64,000 nucleotides of DNA from Brachyspira hampsonii (GCF_002214805.1 NZ_CP019914.1:1054001-1118000), one strand, 5' to 3'; numbered from the stretch's first letter, positions 36,028 through 46,168 are shown. A program made the numbers and translations. The notes: generated by a model from the letters alone, not told the origin.

Positions 36028-39000
36028 TTATTTCCAAATCTTTGGTTCTTTCTTTTTATTTTTCTGTCTAAGCTCTTTTTCAGTAGAAGGAAGCTGATTG
36101 CCTTCTTCATCATGAATAGTAATATTAAGTCCCAAACCTCTAAGTTCCTGAACTAATACATTAAAGCTTTCTGGTATACCCGGAGAGGATATCACATCAC
36201 CTTTAACAATGGATTCATATATTCTAGCACGTCCTGTCATATCATCTGATTTAACAGTTAAGAACTCTTGAAGCATATTAGCAGCTCCATAAGCCTCCAA
36301 TGCCCAAACTTCCATCTCTCCTAATCTCTGACCTCCGAATTGAGATTTACCTCCCAAAGGCTGCTGAGTAACAAGTGAGTAAGGTCCTGTACTTCTAGCA
36401 TGTACTTTATCTTCTACTAAGTGATTAAGTTTAAGCATGTACATGTATCCTACAGCAACTTCATTTTTGAAAGGCTCTCCTGTTCTTCCGTCATAGAGTC
36501 TAACTTTTCCATTAGCATTCATACCGCTTGCAACAAATGCTTCTCTTAAAGCCTCCTCTTTAGGTCCTTCAAATACAGGACAAGCATATTTAAGTCCCAT
36601 TTTATGACCAGACCAACCTAGTAACATCTCAATTACCTGACCTATATTCATACGAGAAGGTACACCCAATGGGTTAAGACATATATCTACAGGAGTACCG
36701 TCTTCTAAGAACGGCATATCCTCTATAGGCATGATTCTAGCAACAACCCCTTTGTTACCGTGACGGCCTGCCATTTTATCGCCTTCCTGTATTATACGCT
36801 TTTTAGCTAAAAATACTTTTACTACTTCTTCTACTCCAGGCTTTAATTCATCGCCGTTTTCTCTGCTGTATACTCTTACATCTATAACAGTACCCTCTTT
36901 ACCATGAGGAACTCTTAAAGAAGTATCTTTTACATCTCTTGCCTTTTCACCAAATATTGAATGAAGAAGTCTGTATTCAGGAGTTATTTCTGTTTCACCT
37001 TTTGGTGTTACTTTACCTACTAATATATCGCCTGCTTTTACTTTAGCACCTATTCTTACAATACCTCTTTCATCTAAATTTTTGAAAGCTGCATCCGATA
37101 CATTAGGTATATCTCTAGTAATATTTTCTTTATCTAATTTTGTTTCGCGGGCTTCAACTGAAAACTCTTCTATATGTATGGAAGTAAACACATCTTCCTG
37201 AACTAATCTTTTGCTTAAAAGAATAGCATCCTCAAAGTTATACCCTTCAAAAATCATGAAAGCAGCAAGAACATTTCTTCCAAGTGCTAACTCACCATGA
37301 TCTGTTGCAGGTCCGTCAGCTAAAAGTCCTCCTGCTTTAACAACATCACCTACATTTACAACAGGTCTTTGATGGTAATTAGTGTCTTGGTTAGTTCTTT
37401 GATATTTTACTAATTCATAAACATCTAAATCATCATCGCTGTTTTGTTTTGTAGGCTTAATTACAATTTCATCATGAACAACTTTAATTACTTTTCCAGC
37501 TCTTTTTGCATGAACTGCTATTCCTGTACCAGGCTGACATATTTTAGCTTCTACACCTGTTCCTACTATAGGAGCTTCCGGATAAAGCAAAGGCACACTT
37601 TGACGCTGCATGTTTGAACCCATTAAAGCCCTGTTAGCATCGTCATGCTCTAAGAATGGTATCAAAGAACTTGAAAGTGATACAATCTGCTGAGGCGAAA
37701 CATCCATATACTGAACCTGATCTGGTGAAGAATATGGGAATTCACTTCTGTATCTTGTTGATATAAGATTATCTTTGAAAGTTCCGTCTTCATTTAAAGG
37801 TGCATTAGCATCAGCAATATGGTATTTTTCCTCATCATGAGCTGTTAGATATTCTATTTCATCTGTTACTTTTCCGTCAATTACTTTTCTGTATGGAGTC
37901 TCTAAGAAACCATGCTTATTAATTTTAGCATAAGTAGCAAGTGAAACTATAAGTCCAATGTTTGGACCTTCAGGAGTTTCAATAGGACATATTTTACCAT
38001 AGTGAGTATGGTGTACATCTCTTACCTCAAAACCTGCCCTGTCTCTTGTAAGACCGCCCTGACCTAAAGCATTTAATCTTCTTTTATGCGTAATCTCTGA
38101 TAATGGATTATTCTGATCCATAAACTGAGATAATTGGTTTGTACCGAAGAACTCTTTAATTACAGCCTGTATAAGTTTAATGCTTACAAGAGACTGAGGA
38201 GTTACTGCCTCCATATCCTGCATCTGCATTCTTTCTTTAGCTATACGCTCCATTCTAGTGAAACCAGCTTTTATTTGTATGGATAATAATTCACCAACAC
38301 TTCTTACGCGTCTGTTTCCTAAATGGTCAATATCATCTAACTGTTCTTCATTTATGAATACTTTTATTAAAAAACGAATAGTTTCTATTATATCTTTATG
38401 TCTTAAAACTTTATCCTGTTCGCTTTCAGGGAAGTTTAATCTTTTATTTAATTTATAACGACCTACATCCCCTAAAGCATAGGATTTAGGGTCAAACACT
38501 AAATCATTACAAGTCCTCACAACATTTTCTATTAAAGCAGGTTCTCCCGGTCTTATAACATTATAAATTTTAGTGCATGCTTCCTCTTGATTTTTTGTTG
38601 TATCTTTATCTAAAGTATTAATTATGGTTACATTATCTTTTATTGCTTCCATATTTAATACGGATATTTCTTTAATGCCGCTCATTAAAAGTCTTTCAGC
38701 CAAGTTAGGGTTAATAAGCTCACCAGGATTCAATATTATTTCATCTGGGTTTTCTGTATCATATACTGTTGAATATGATCTTCTGCCTATTAAAGCCTCT
38801 TTAGAATTTTCATCTGAAAGTTTTTCTAATGAAATATTATCAACTTCATAAAATAATTTCAAAATTTCTTCATTAGTTGTGATACCAATAGCTCTTAAAA
38901 ATACAGTAACAGGAAGTTTTTTCTTTCTGTCTATTCTAACATACATTATATCTTTTTTGGTATCAAGCTCAAATTCCAACCAAGTACCTCTGTCTGGAAT

Positions 39001-39552
39001 TATTTTAGCTACGAACATAGCATCTCTGTCGCTGCGGTTGAAAACTACCCCTGGAGATCTATGAATCTGAGAAACGATAACACGTTCAGCACCATTAACA
39101 ATAAATGTACCTCTGTCTGTCATAGCAGGTATATCACCCACAAATATTTCCTGTTCTATGATTCTTTCAGGGTCTCTTACAGTTAATTGTACTTTTATTT
39201 TAAAAGGATAGGAATAAGTTTTATCTCTTCTTCTAGCCTCTTTTTCTGTGATTTTAGGCTCTCCTATAGAATAAGAAATAAATTCTATCTGCATCTTTTC
39301 ATTAGACGATACTATAGGAAATATAGAAGTTAAAACTTCCTGTAATCCCTCATTTTTTCTCTTATTTTCAGGTACATCCTTTTGAAGGAAACTTTCATAA
39401 GATTCTTTTTGTATAGCGAGGAGATCGGGAGGTTCTATTACAGAAGCGGTTCGTGAAAAGTTTACACGTCCGTTTTCCATCCTATATTTTTTTGCGAACT
39501 CTACCCCTCTTTCCGGATATACTTTATTATCTATCTGAATATTATTGGCCAT
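36028..39552 (-). CDS. rpoB: RNA polymerase beta subunit RpoB
   Basis: 1174 aa. The rifampicin region reads 'QLSQFMDQNNPLSEITHKRR' then LNALGQGGLTRDRAG. This has Asn where most bacteria have Ser in the 'ALGPGG' neighbourhood, and Gln (GQGG) replacing Pro, which is worth noting for rifampicin susceptibility. The C-terminal 'GGKSQFGGQRLGEMEVWALE' is conserved. It lies after rplL with a hairpin between them that may adjust expression. Confidence 0.99.
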   Translation of the reverse strand: MANNIQIDNKVYPERGVEFAKKYRMENGRVNFSRTASVIEPPDLLAIQKESYESFLQKDVPENKRKNEGLQEVLTSIFPIVSSNEKMQIEFISYSIGEPKITEKEARRRDKTYSYPFKIKVQLTVRDPERIIEQEIFVGDIPAMTDRGTFIVNGAERVIVSQIHRSPGVVFNRSDRDAMFVAKIIPDRGTWLEFELDTKKDIMYVRIDRKKKLPVTVFLRAIGITTNEEILKLFYEVDNISLEKLSDENSKEALIGRRSYSTVYDTENPDEIILNPGELINPNLAERLLMSGIKEISVLNMEAIKDNVTIINTLDKDTTKNQEEACTKIYNVIRPGEPALIENVVRTCNDLVFDPKSYALGDVGRYKLNKRLNFPESEQDKVLRHKDIIETIRFLIKVFINEEQLDDIDHLGNRRVRSVGELLSIQIKAGFTRMERIAKERMQMQDMEAVTPQSLVSIKLIQAVIKEFFGTNQLSQFMDQNNPLSEITHKRRLNALGQGGLTRDRAGFEVRDVHHTHYGKICPIETPEGPNIGLIVSLATYAKINKHGFLETPYRKVIDGKVTDEIEYLTAHDEEKYHIADANAPLNEDGTFKDNLISTRYRSEFPYSSPDQVQYMDVSPQQIVSLSSSLIPFLEHDDANRALMGSNMQRQSVPLLYPEAPIVGTGVEAKICQPGTGIAVHAKRAGKVIKVVHDEIVIKPTKQNSDDDLDVYELVKYQRTNQDTNYHQRPVVNVGDVVKAGGLLADGPATDHGELALGRNVLAAFMIFEGYNFEDAILLSKRLVQEDVFTSIHIEEFSVEARETKLDKENITRDIPNVSDAAFKNLDERGIVRIGAKVKAGDILVGKVTPKGETEITPEYRLLHSIFGEKARDVKDTSLRVPHGKEGTVIDVRVYSRENGDELKPGVEEVVKVFLAKKRIIQEGDKMAGRHGNKGVVARIMPIEDMPFLEDGTPVDICLNPLGVPSRMNIGQVIEMLLGWSGHKMGLKYACPVFEGPKEEALREAFVASGMNANGKVRLYDGRTGEPFKNEVAVGYMYMLKLNHLVEDKVHARSTGPYSLVTQQPLGGKSQFGGQRLGEMEVWALEAYGAANMLQEFLTVKSDDMTGRARIYESIVKGDVISSPGIPESFNVLVQELRGLGLNITIHDEEGNQLPSTEKELRQKNKKKEPKIWK

Positions 39553-39611
39553 ATTAAAAGATCTCCGCTTTTACGCTTTTGGTTTTACTAACTTATTAAA
39601 TACACTAATAA

Positions 39612-39637
39612 GAAGGGTACAAATACTTATACCCTTC
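39612..39637 (-). terminator. Attenuator-like hairpin between rplL and rpoB
   Basis: An 8-bp stem GAAGGGTA/TACCCTTC with a 10-base loop in the rplL-rpoB gap. On the minus strand it is followed by UUAUUAG rather than a long U-run, fitting a partial terminator that sets the ratio of ribosomal protein to polymerase mRNA, as known in other bacteria. Confidence 0.68.
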
Positions 39638-39682
39638 CTATATACGAATCATTAAATGTTAATGATATATTGACAAAAATAA

Positions 39683-40069
39683 TTATTTAACTTCAACTTT
39701 ACCGCCTGCTGCTTCTAATTGTTTCTTAATAGCTGCAGCTTCTTCTTTAGAAACACCTGATTTAATTGTTTCTCCGCCTTTTTCAACAGCATCTTTAGCT
39801 TCTTTTAAGCCTAAGCCGCTAACTGCTCTAACTTCTTTAATAAGAGCAATTTTTTGAGCTGCATCAAAACCTGTAAGAATGATATCAAATTCATTTTTTT
39901 CTTCTTCAGCTGGAGCTGCTGCACCGCCTGCTGGAGCTGCTGCTACTGCTGCAACTGGCATAGCTGCTGTTACATTAAATTTTTCTTTAATAGCTTCTAC
40001 TAATTCATGAAGCTCTATAACTTTCATTTCTTCTATTGCTTGTAATATTTCTTCTTTACTTAAAGCCAT
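39683..40069 (-). CDS. rplL: Ribosomal protein L7/L12
   Basis: 128 aa. N-terminal dimerisation helices ([20 protein letters not shown]), an Ala-rich hinge ([15 protein letters not shown]) and the C-terminal factor-binding domain ([20 protein letters not shown]) are all as expected. It forms the stalk with L10 and recruits elongation factors. Good GGAG site before the ATG. Confidence 0.98.
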   Translation of the reverse strand: MALSKEEILQAIEEMKVIELHELVEAIKEKFNVTAAMPVAAVAAAPAGGAAAPAEEEKNEFDIILTGFDAAQKIALIKEVRAVSGLGLKEAKDAVEKGGETIKSGVSKEEAAAIKKQLEAAGGKVEVK

Positions 40070-40129
40070 TGTTTATCTCCTTAAAATTGTAAAAATAGTT
40101 TTTTAATTAATAATTTGTCAGCTAATATA

Positions 40130-40654
40130 TTAAGCTGATTTTTTCTTTTCTTCTTCAACACTGTCAAGCACATAAGCAAGTTCTGATATAATGCTTTGCA
40201 AACTGTTTGCAAAACTTGATATAGGAGACTCGAGTGCTGTAACAAGATGAGATAGTAAAACTTCTCTTGGCGGAATATTTGCTACAACTTGTACTTGTGC
40301 TGGGTCAAGTAAATCTACCCCCATATAGCCGCCTTTGATTTTGATTTTATCATTCTTTTTAGATGCTTCACTTATCACTTTAGCTGCACTAGGAACATCT
40401 TCCTTAGCAAATACTACAGCGGTAGGATTAATGAACATCTCATCTTTTACTTCTCTGCCTAACTCTTTTAAAGCAATATCAACCAAAGAGTTTTTACATA
40501 TTTTCATTGAAGAAGAAGTCTTTGCTAATTCGCGTCTTAAATCTGTAAGCTGTGCTACTGTTACCCCTCTGTAATCGAAGAATACCAAACCAGCACATGC
40601 TCCCATAGTTTCTTTAAGCAATGATACTGTTTCAATGTTTTTCTTATTAGGCAT
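40130..40654 (-). CDS. rplJ: Ribosomal protein L10
   Basis: 174 aa from the ATG at 40654 (MPNKKNIETVSLLKETMGAC), since AGAGGTGG lies 5 bases upstream; the longer frame from 40663 begins inside that site. It anchors L7/L12 dimers to the ribosome through its C-terminal helix (PISSFANSLQSIISELAYVL). The 105-base gap before it is where an L10 autoregulatory leader would be expected; I did not verify a fold. Confidence 0.97.
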   Translation of the reverse strand: MPNKKNIETVSLLKETMGACAGLVFFDYRGVTVAQLTDLRRELAKTSSSMKICKNSLVDIALKELGREVKDEMFINPTAVVFAKEDVPSAAKVISEASKKNDKIKIKGGYMGVDLLDPAQVQVVANIPPREVLLSHLVTALESPISSFANSLQSIISELAYVLDSVEEEKKKSA

Positions 40655-40759
40655 AAATACCACCTCTATTATATTAAACCATTTTGCTGTAACTATTCAT
40701 ATAATGGGATCACAAAACATGACTTCGCTAAAAACAAAACAGGTTTATCGCTAAATTAA

Positions 40760-41461
40760 TTACATTTTGATTTTTTTATGATCTATTTTTATACCCACAC
40801 CCATTGTAGATGTTACACCAACCGCTTTGATATATTCACCTTTCAAGTCTGTAGGTTTTTTTCTTAAAATTTCATCATAGAATGCTTTGAAATTCTCATT
40901 TAATTGAGAAGCATTCATAGAAGCCTTACCAATACCCATTCTTACTATACCGTTTTTATCAGCTCTGTATTCCATTCTTCCGGCTTTGAAACTTTTTACA
41001 GCTTGTGCTATATCAAGTGTAACTGTTCCTGTTTTTGGGTTAGGCATAAGTCCTTTTCTTCCGAGAATTTGTCCCAATTTACCTACTTCTTTCATTAAAT
41101 CCGGAGTAGAAATAGCAACATCAAAGTCAGTATATCCGCCTTTAACTTTATCTATTAAATCTTCAAAACCAACTTCTACAGCTCCTGCTGCTTTAGCTTC
41201 ATCAGCTTTTTCTCCCTGAGCAAATACTACTACTCTTTTTTCTTTACCAAAGGCATTTGGGAATGATAATGTATCTCTTATTGAGTGTTTTGGTAATATA
41301 TTAAGGTTTATTGTTACCTCAATAGTTTCATCAAATTTACAGGTAGCGTTTTTCTTAGCTAATTCAATAGCTTCATCTACGGAATAGAGTCTTAATTTCT
41401 CTACTTGCTTTCTTATAGCGTCGTAACGTTTGCCACCTATTTTTTTCTCTTTTGTAGCCAT
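40760..41461 (-). CDS. rplA: Ribosomal protein L1
   Basis: 233 aa, with the L1 signature regions '[20 protein letters not shown]' and '[20 protein letters not shown]' intact. It forms the L1 stalk of the large subunit and in many bacteria represses its own operon. It follows rplK after 77 bases. Confidence 0.98.
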   Translation of the reverse strand: MATKEKKIGGKRYDAIRKQVEKLRLYSVDEAIELAKKNATCKFDETIEVTINLNILPKHSIRDTLSFPNAFGKEKRVVVFAQGEKADEAKAAGAVEVGFEDLIDKVKGGYTDFDVAISTPDLMKEVGKLGQILGRKGLMPNPKTGTVTLDIAQAVKSFKAGRMEYRADKNGIVRMGIGKASMNASQLNENFKAFYDEILRKKPTDLKGEYIKAVGVTSTMGVGIKIDHKKIKM

Positions 41462-41538
41462 AATTGTTTTCTTCCTTTTCTTTCAAACGTTTACTTCCAT
41501 TTATTATTCAATTAAATAAATGGTATGCTTCTTAATGA

Positions 41539-41961
41539 TTATTCTACTTTAATACCCATAGCACGAGCTGTACCCGCAACTATTTTTTTTGCTGCTTCTA
41601 TATCATTAGCTGACATATAAGCCATTTTTTCCTGAGCAATTTCTTCAAGCTGCTTTTGATTGATTGTAGCAACTTTAGTTTTATTAGGCTCACCAGAACC
41701 TTTTTCTATGCCCAATTTCTTTTTAATTAGTGTAGAAGTAGATGTACCTTTAGTAACAAATGTATAAGTTTTGTCTTCATATACTGTTATGTAGGTATTT
41801 AATATCTGCCCTTTCATTTTAGAAGTTTTTGCATTAAAATCTTTAACGAAAGCGGCTATTTGTATCTGCTTCTGACCCAATGCAGGTCCTAATGGAGGAG
41901 CAGGTGTTGCCTCTCCGCCTGGTATGCGAACCTTTACAATACCAACCACTTTTTTAGCCAT
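41539..41961 (-). CDS. rplK: Ribosomal protein L11
   Basis: 140 aa. The N-terminal Pro-rich helix (VRIPGGEATPAPPLGPALGQ) that contacts thiopeptide antibiotics and RelA, and the C-terminal RNA-binding domain (KKIVAGTARAMGIKVE) are normal. Located after nusG as in most bacteria. Confidence 0.98.
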   Translation of the reverse strand: MAKKVVGIVKVRIPGGEATPAPPLGPALGQKQIQIAAFVKDFNAKTSKMKGQILNTYITVYEDKTYTFVTKGTSTSTLIKKKLGIEKGSGEPNKTKVATINQKQLEEIAQEKMAYMSANDIEAAKKIVAGTARAMGIKVE

Positions 41962-42000
41962 TTTTACTACCTCTTGATTTATTTATTTTTATTTTTTAGA

Positions 42001-42588
42001 TTATAACTTTTTTACTTTAGTGAATTCTAATTCTGTAGGAGTACTTCTTCCAAATATCTCTATTTTTACTGTTACTCTGCCCTTATCAGAATTAATATTT
42101 TCTATTATACCATTAAGTCCATTGAAAGGTCCGTCTATTACCTGAACCTTTTCACCTATATCAAATTCCATTCCAATAATTTCATTGATGCCTGTTTTAG
42201 ATTTTTCTTCTCTGTCGGAGAATATACGAGCAACATCTGATTCGCTTAAAGGAGTAGGAATAATATTACCTTCCTCTTTAGTTGTAGCATGACTTCCTAT
42301 AAAGCCCGCAACGCCCGGAGTTCTTCTAACCATAGACTGTGTTGCATCATTCATTATCATCTTTACTAAAACATAGCCCGGATAAAAAAATTCCTCTTTA
42401 GAAACTTTCTTACCGTTTTTTGTAGAAGTTACTGTTTCTGAAGGTATATATATATCGACTATGAGGTCAGTCATACCATTTTCTTTAGCTCTTTTCTCTA
42501 TACGCTCACGAACTTTATTTTCATAACCGTGCTGAGTATGAACTATATACCATTTATAATCTTTTATATCAGATATTTCTTCAGACAT
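42001..42588 (-). CDS. nusG: Transcription antitermination protein NusG
   Basis: 195 aa from the ATG at 42588 (MSEEISDIKDYKWYIVHTQH); the GTG at 42597 is part of the ribosome binding site AGGTG. The NGN domain (YIVHTQHGYENKVRERIEKR) and the C-terminal KOW domain (EKVQVIDGPFNGLNGIIENI) are present. It binds RNA polymerase and couples with ribosomes or Rho. The upstream secE stop overlaps the ribosome binding site. Confidence 0.97.
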   Translation of the reverse strand: MSEEISDIKDYKWYIVHTQHGYENKVRERIEKRAKENGMTDLIVDIYIPSETVTSTKNGKKVSKEEFFYPGYVLVKMIMNDATQSMVRRTPGVAGFIGSHATTKEEGNIIPTPLSESDVARIFSDREEKSKTGINEIIGMEFDIGEKVQVIDGPFNGLNGIIENINSDKGRVTVKIEIFGRSTPTELEFTKVKKL

Positions 42589-42593
42589 GTTTT

Positions 42594-42914
42594 TCACCTA
42601 TTATATCTATTTTTTCTCATATAGCGAATAGCAAAATATACCACAAATAGAACAACTATGGCAAGAATAAGAACTAATGTGATTTTAGAGGATATTAAGC
42701 TACCCAAAATAGAACCATCTAATAAAGCCCTTGTCAAAAATGTTACTACATAATCAGCAGCTCCTAAGAAAGCTGATGCTAAAATAAGAAGTATTATAAC
42801 AATAACTGTCTGATTCATTACATCTTGACGAGTAGGCCAAACACTTCTCTCAAAGAGTTCTTTTTTTATCTCTTTGATAGAGTCAATTATATTATTTTTC
42901 TTTTTATCAGCCAT
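42594..42914 (-). CDS. secE: Preprotein translocase subunit SecE
   Basis: 106 aa. The conserved 'EIKKELFERSVWPTRQDVMN' amphipathic segment precedes the first membrane helix. A second hydrophobic segment near residues 79-98 makes this SecE a little longer than the single-span minimal form. It is part of SecYEG. Coupled to nusG. Confidence 0.93.
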   Translation of the reverse strand: MADKKKNNIIDSIKEIKKELFERSVWPTRQDVMNQTVIVIILLILASAFLGAADYVVTFLTRALLDGSILGSLISSKITLVLILAIVVLFVVYFAIRYMRKNRYNR

Positions 42915-42955
42915 AAATATTACCTTAAATTATATTACAACAATTTAGATATAAT

Positions 42956-43028
42956 CAGGTCAGACAGGAGTCGAACCTGCAACACCCGGTTTTGGAGACC
43001 GGTGCTCTACCAATTGAACTACTGACCC
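42956..43028 (-). tRNA. tRNA-Trp (CCA anticodon)
   Basis: 73 nt cloverleaf. The acceptor GGGTCAG pairs with CTGACCT, the anticodon stem CCGGT/ACCGG holds the loop CTCCAAA with anticodon CCA, and the T arm has GGTTCGACTCC. The 3' CCA is not encoded. It sits between rpmG and secE, the usual place for tRNA-Trp in this operon. Confidence 0.97.
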
Positions 43029-43059
43029 AAATTTATAAACATTCTTAATTCAGAATTAT

Positions 43060-43236
43060 TTATCTTGATACTTTTAATTCCTTATGAATTGTATGTTTTT
43101 TATCATGAGGACAATACTTTTTTAATTCCAATTTTTCTGGAACATTTTGTTTATTTTTTGTTGTTATATAATTCTTTCTTTTGCATTCTGTGCATTGAAG
43201 ATGGATTTGTTCTGTTTTTACTTTAGCACCTGCCAT
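43060..43236 (-). CDS. rpmG: Ribosomal protein L33
   Basis: 58 aa, too short for a length-filtered scan. [20 protein letters not shown] opens the protein, with the Cys pair [17 protein letters not shown] near the end has one Cys and His rather than a second CxxC, so zinc binding by four Cys is not possible. AAGGAG precedes the ATG. It is the first gene of the secE-nusG-rpl operon behind a consensus promoter. Confidence 0.96.
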   Translation of the reverse strand: MAGAKVKTEQIHLQCTECKRKNYITTKNKQNVPEKLELKKYCPHDKKHTIHKELKVSR

Positions 43237-43287
43237 TTCTTGCTCCTTAAAACATTTTTAGATAGCCTATAATTTACAAGGTATGCT

Positions 43288-43316
43288 ATTATATAACTAA
43301 AAAAAAATTATGTCAA
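43288..43316 (-). promoter_or_regulatory. Sigma-70 promoter of the rpmG-secE-nusG-rpl operon
   Basis: On the minus strand TTGACA (43316-43311), a 17-base spacer with a T9 run, and TATAAT (43293-43288): exact consensus in both boxes. Located about 50 bases before rpmG. Confidence 0.9.
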
Positions 43317-43448
43317 TAACTAAATATAAAAATAATATTTTTTATATAAAACATTATTTTTAATAGTATTAAGCTATTGAAAAACAATAAATTAGTTATA
43401 TAATCTATTATCAAAAAATAAAATTTTATTCTAGTTTGGAAATAAAAA

Positions 43449-43814
43449 ATGAAATTAATAAAACAATTCACAATTATTTTTTCTATATACTCTATAGCTG
43501 ATATATTTAGTAAAACTTTAAGACTTCCTATACCTGGCAATGTAATAGGTATGATACTTCTTTTTGTATTACTAGCACTTGGAATAATAAAAGAAAATCA
43601 TATAGATGAAGCAAGCGATTTATTAATAGCAAATATGTCAATGCTTTTTATACCGGGAACTTTGGCTATTATAGATGAATACAAATATGTTAAAGCAGAA
43701 ATAATACCTTTTGTTATTATATGCTTATTGCTAACTATAATTATAATGGTTATAACAGGTCTCTCAGCTCAATCTTTAGAAAAAATATTCTCTAAAATAA
43801 GGAAATCAAAATGA
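43449..43814 (+). CDS. lrgA: LrgA/CidA-family holin-like protein
   Basis: 121 aa with four membrane helices. The family signature 'LRLPIPGNVIGMILLFVLLA' is present, followed by 'LLIANMSMLFIPGTLAIIDE'. LrgA with LrgB controls murein hydrolase export and autolysis, or exports small metabolites such as pyruvate in some species. The stop overlaps the lrgB start in an ATGA. Confidence 0.93.
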   Translation: MKLIKQFTIIFSIYSIADIFSKTLRLPIPGNVIGMILLFVLLALGIIKENHIDEASDLLIANMSMLFIPGTLAIIDEYKYVKAEIIPFVIICLLLTIIIMVITGLSAQSLEKIFSKIRKSK

Positions 43815-44521
43815 AAGAATTATTTATACAAAATCCTATAATACCAATAGTAATAACTTTAATAGCATATATAATAGCATATATTATATATATAAAAACT
43901 AAATTACCTGTACTTACACCTTTAGTAACTAGTGTAATATTAGTTGGTTTTTCTCTATATTTTATGAAAGTACCTTACACAGTTTATAATGAAAGCGGAG
44001 GAAAATTTATAAATGCTCTTGTAGGACCTGCAACTGTAGCATTGGCTCTGCCTATATATAGAAATATGCCTATATTAAAAGCTAACTTGGCTGTAATATT
44101 AATAAGTATAGCTATCGGCAGTTCATTAGGTATTACCGGAATATTTATTTCAGCAAAATTACTTGGAATATCTCAGGAATTATTTCCTTCTCTGCTGACA
44201 AAGTCCGTTACTACTGCAATTGCTGTAGATATAACTGCAAATATGGGAGGAATGAAATCTATAACTGTTCTATCGGTTATTATATCTGGAGTAGTAGGAG
44301 CTATCACTGCACCTTTTGTATGCAAAATATTTAGAATAAAATCTCCTCTTGCAGTAGGACTTGCAATAGGTACTTGTTCCCATGCTGTAGGAACTAGTAA
44401 GGCTATAGAACTTGGCGAAACTGAAGGGGCTATGTCTGGGCTTGCAATAGGTATTGCTGGGGCTTTAACTGTTGTAATACTTCCTATACTATATAAAATG
44501 CTATTAATTATATGGAATTAA
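43811..44521 (+). CDS. lrgB: LrgB-family membrane protein
   Basis: 236 aa with seven or eight membrane helices. The family motif 'LTKSVTTAIAVDITANMGGM' and 'GTCSHAVGTSKAIELGETEG' are clear. It is the partner of LrgA, overlapping it by 4 bases. It ends 2 bases from the convergent gene at 44524. Confidence 0.95.
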   Translation: MKELFIQNPIIPIVITLIAYIIAYIIYIKTKLPVLTPLVTSVILVGFSLYFMKVPYTVYNESGGKFINALVGPATVALALPIYRNMPILKANLAVILISIAIGSSLGITGIFISAKLLGISQELFPSLLTKSVTTAIAVDITANMGGMKSITVLSVIISGVVGAITAPFVCKIFRIKSPLAVGLAIGTCSHAVGTSKAIELGETEGAMSGLAIGIAGALTVVILPILYKMLLIIWN

Positions 44522-44523
44522 AT

Positions 44524-44937
44524 CTATCTTATATTTGATTCCATAATATTAATTATATCATTATCCTTAAAATATACACTGAATATATTTTCATCGTCTC
44601 CGCAATCTACTTTGGAATCTATACTGCCGTCATCATTTACTTTTATTAGGATTTTATATATTTCTAGATTATCATACCAATTATCATCTACATCTATAAA
44701 CATAAAATCGCCGTAGGCATTCTTTAATTCTTCCCTCGAATCTGACAATAATTTAATATGGGATTTCAAATCATTTATAATATCCTCTAATTTCAAAACT
44801 TTATGAACACCTATATCAAATAAACTTTCTAATTCTTTACCAAAAATTTTCATAGGCTTAAATACTTTATACAATTTCCAATCATCTTCATTTATATTTG
44901 CACCTTCTACATCTATTAAATCTTCTACATTTATCAT
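44524..44937 (-). CDS. Acidic cytoplasmic protein of unknown function
   Basis: 137 aa from the ATG at 44937 (MINVEDLIDVEGANINEDDW), chosen because GTGGAG lies 6 bases upstream; an earlier GTG overlaps this site. Strongly acidic, no membrane or signal segment. The C-terminal half (FMFIDVDDNWYDNLEIYKIL...) looks like a small beta-rich domain with conserved Asp. I do not recognise the family. Confidence 0.68.
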   Translation of the reverse strand: MINVEDLIDVEGANINEDDWKLYKVFKPMKIFGKELESLFDIGVHKVLKLEDIINDLKSHIKLLSDSREELKNAYGDFMFIDVDDNWYDNLEIYKILIKVNDDGSIDSKVDCGDDENIFSVYFKDNDIINIMESNIR

Positions 44938-44966
44938 AATATTCTCCACAATTTTACAAATAGTCT

Positions 44967-45194
44967 TTAATTTATTTTTTTATTTATAACATATAATGAA
45001 GGCAAAGAAATTACTGCAAATATCATTATACTATAAAAAACATCGTTTAAATTTAAATTATATCTTTTATTATAAATCATTTCTGTTTCTTTTCTAAAAG
45101 GTGTTGGTTTGCTGTCTCCGTCTGGTCCTTTGCATTCTTTTTCTGAAAACATAACAAGCAGCATAAATGATAATATAAATAAATATTTTTTCAT
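44967..45194 (-). CDS. Small membrane or exported protein, unknown
   Basis: 75 aa. N-terminal hydrophobic segment 'MKKYLFILSFMLLVMFSEKE' then CKGPDGDSKP, where the Cys is a possible but poor lipobox, followed by a second membrane helix (VFYSIMIFAVISLPSLYVIN). AAGAGA lies 12 bases before the ATG. Not recognised. Confidence 0.55.
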   Translation of the reverse strand: MKKYLFILSFMLLVMFSEKECKGPDGDSKPTPFRKETEMIYNKRYNLNLNDVFYSIMIFAVISLPSLYVINKKIN

Positions 45195-45295
45195 AAATAA
45201 AATCTCTTTTAGTTTTACTATATATAGTTTTTAGTATAGTAAAAAAAGTCAATATGTCAATAATATAAAAACAATATATTTATAAAATAAAAATA

Positions 45296-46168
45296 TTACC
45301 ACTTTTTAGAAATAACTTCATCATAAGTTGGTATGGAATCTATTGCACCTTTTCTTGTAACTGTTATATTAGATACTTTCATAGCAAAAGAAATAGCTTC
45401 TTCAATAGTTTTATCATCTGCCATCATTCTCACAACTCCGCCCAAAAAACTATCTCCCGCAGCAGTAGTGTCGGAAACATCAACCTGATAAGCATCAAAA
45501 TGTTTTATTCCTTCTTTATTGATTAAATCGCAGCCATTAGCCCCCAAAGTAAGTATTATGTTTTTTACTCCGCACTTAAAAGCATAATCTGCACCGCCTA
45601 TAATATCTATCTCTGTTTCATTAGGTATCAATATATCAACATAACTTAAAAAATTTTTATTAAGTTTTACTGCCGGAGAAGGATTAAGAACAACCGTTTT
45701 TCCTAGTTTATTAGCAATATATGCAGAATATTCAGCTATTTCTAAAGGTATTTCAAGCTGAAGCACTATAATATCATATAAAGATATTAATTCTTCTTTT
45801 ATATCATCTTTTGTAATTAAAGCATTAGCTCCTTGTGCCACAATAATATTATTTGCTCCATAATCAGTAACCGTAATAACTGCAATACCTGTAGAAACAT
45901 TCTTTTTTATTATTAAATTATCCGTATTAACATTATTAGACTCCAAAGCATAAAATAAATCTTTTCCAAAATCATCATCTCCAACAGCTCCTAGTATACT
46001 CACACATCCTCCCAATTTAGCTATAGCACAATCCTGATTTGCCCCCTTTCCGCCATTACCTGTATAAAAATTGCTGCCTAATATAGTTTCTCCTTCCTTA
46101 GGAAAACGAGGAGCTGTTATAACAAGATCTTTATTTATACTTCCTATAATTAAAATTTTTTTGCTCAT
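45296..46168 (-). CDS. rbsK: Ribokinase (PfkB family)
   Basis: 290 aa. The substrate motif 'GNGGKGANQDCAIAKLGG' near residue 40 and the catalytic 'VDVSDTTAAGDSFLGGVVRM' near residue 240 with the base Asp match ribokinase well. It phosphorylates ribose to ribose-5-phosphate with ATP. No ribose transporter is adjacent. It ends 25 bases from the RND gene stop-to-start direction on the same strand. Confidence 0.9.
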   Translation of the reverse strand: MSKKILIIGSINKDLVITAPRFPKEGETILGSNFYTGNGGKGANQDCAIAKLGGCVSILGAVGDDDFGKDLFYALESNNVNTDNLIIKKNVSTGIAVITVTDYGANNIIVAQGANALITKDDIKEELISLYDIIVLQLEIPLEIAEYSAYIANKLGKTVVLNPSPAVKLNKNFLSYVDILIPNETEIDIIGGADYAFKCGVKNIILTLGANGCDLINKEGIKHFDAYQVDVSDTTAAGDSFLGGVVRMMADDKTIEEAISFAMKVSNITVTRKGAIDSIPTYDEVISKKW

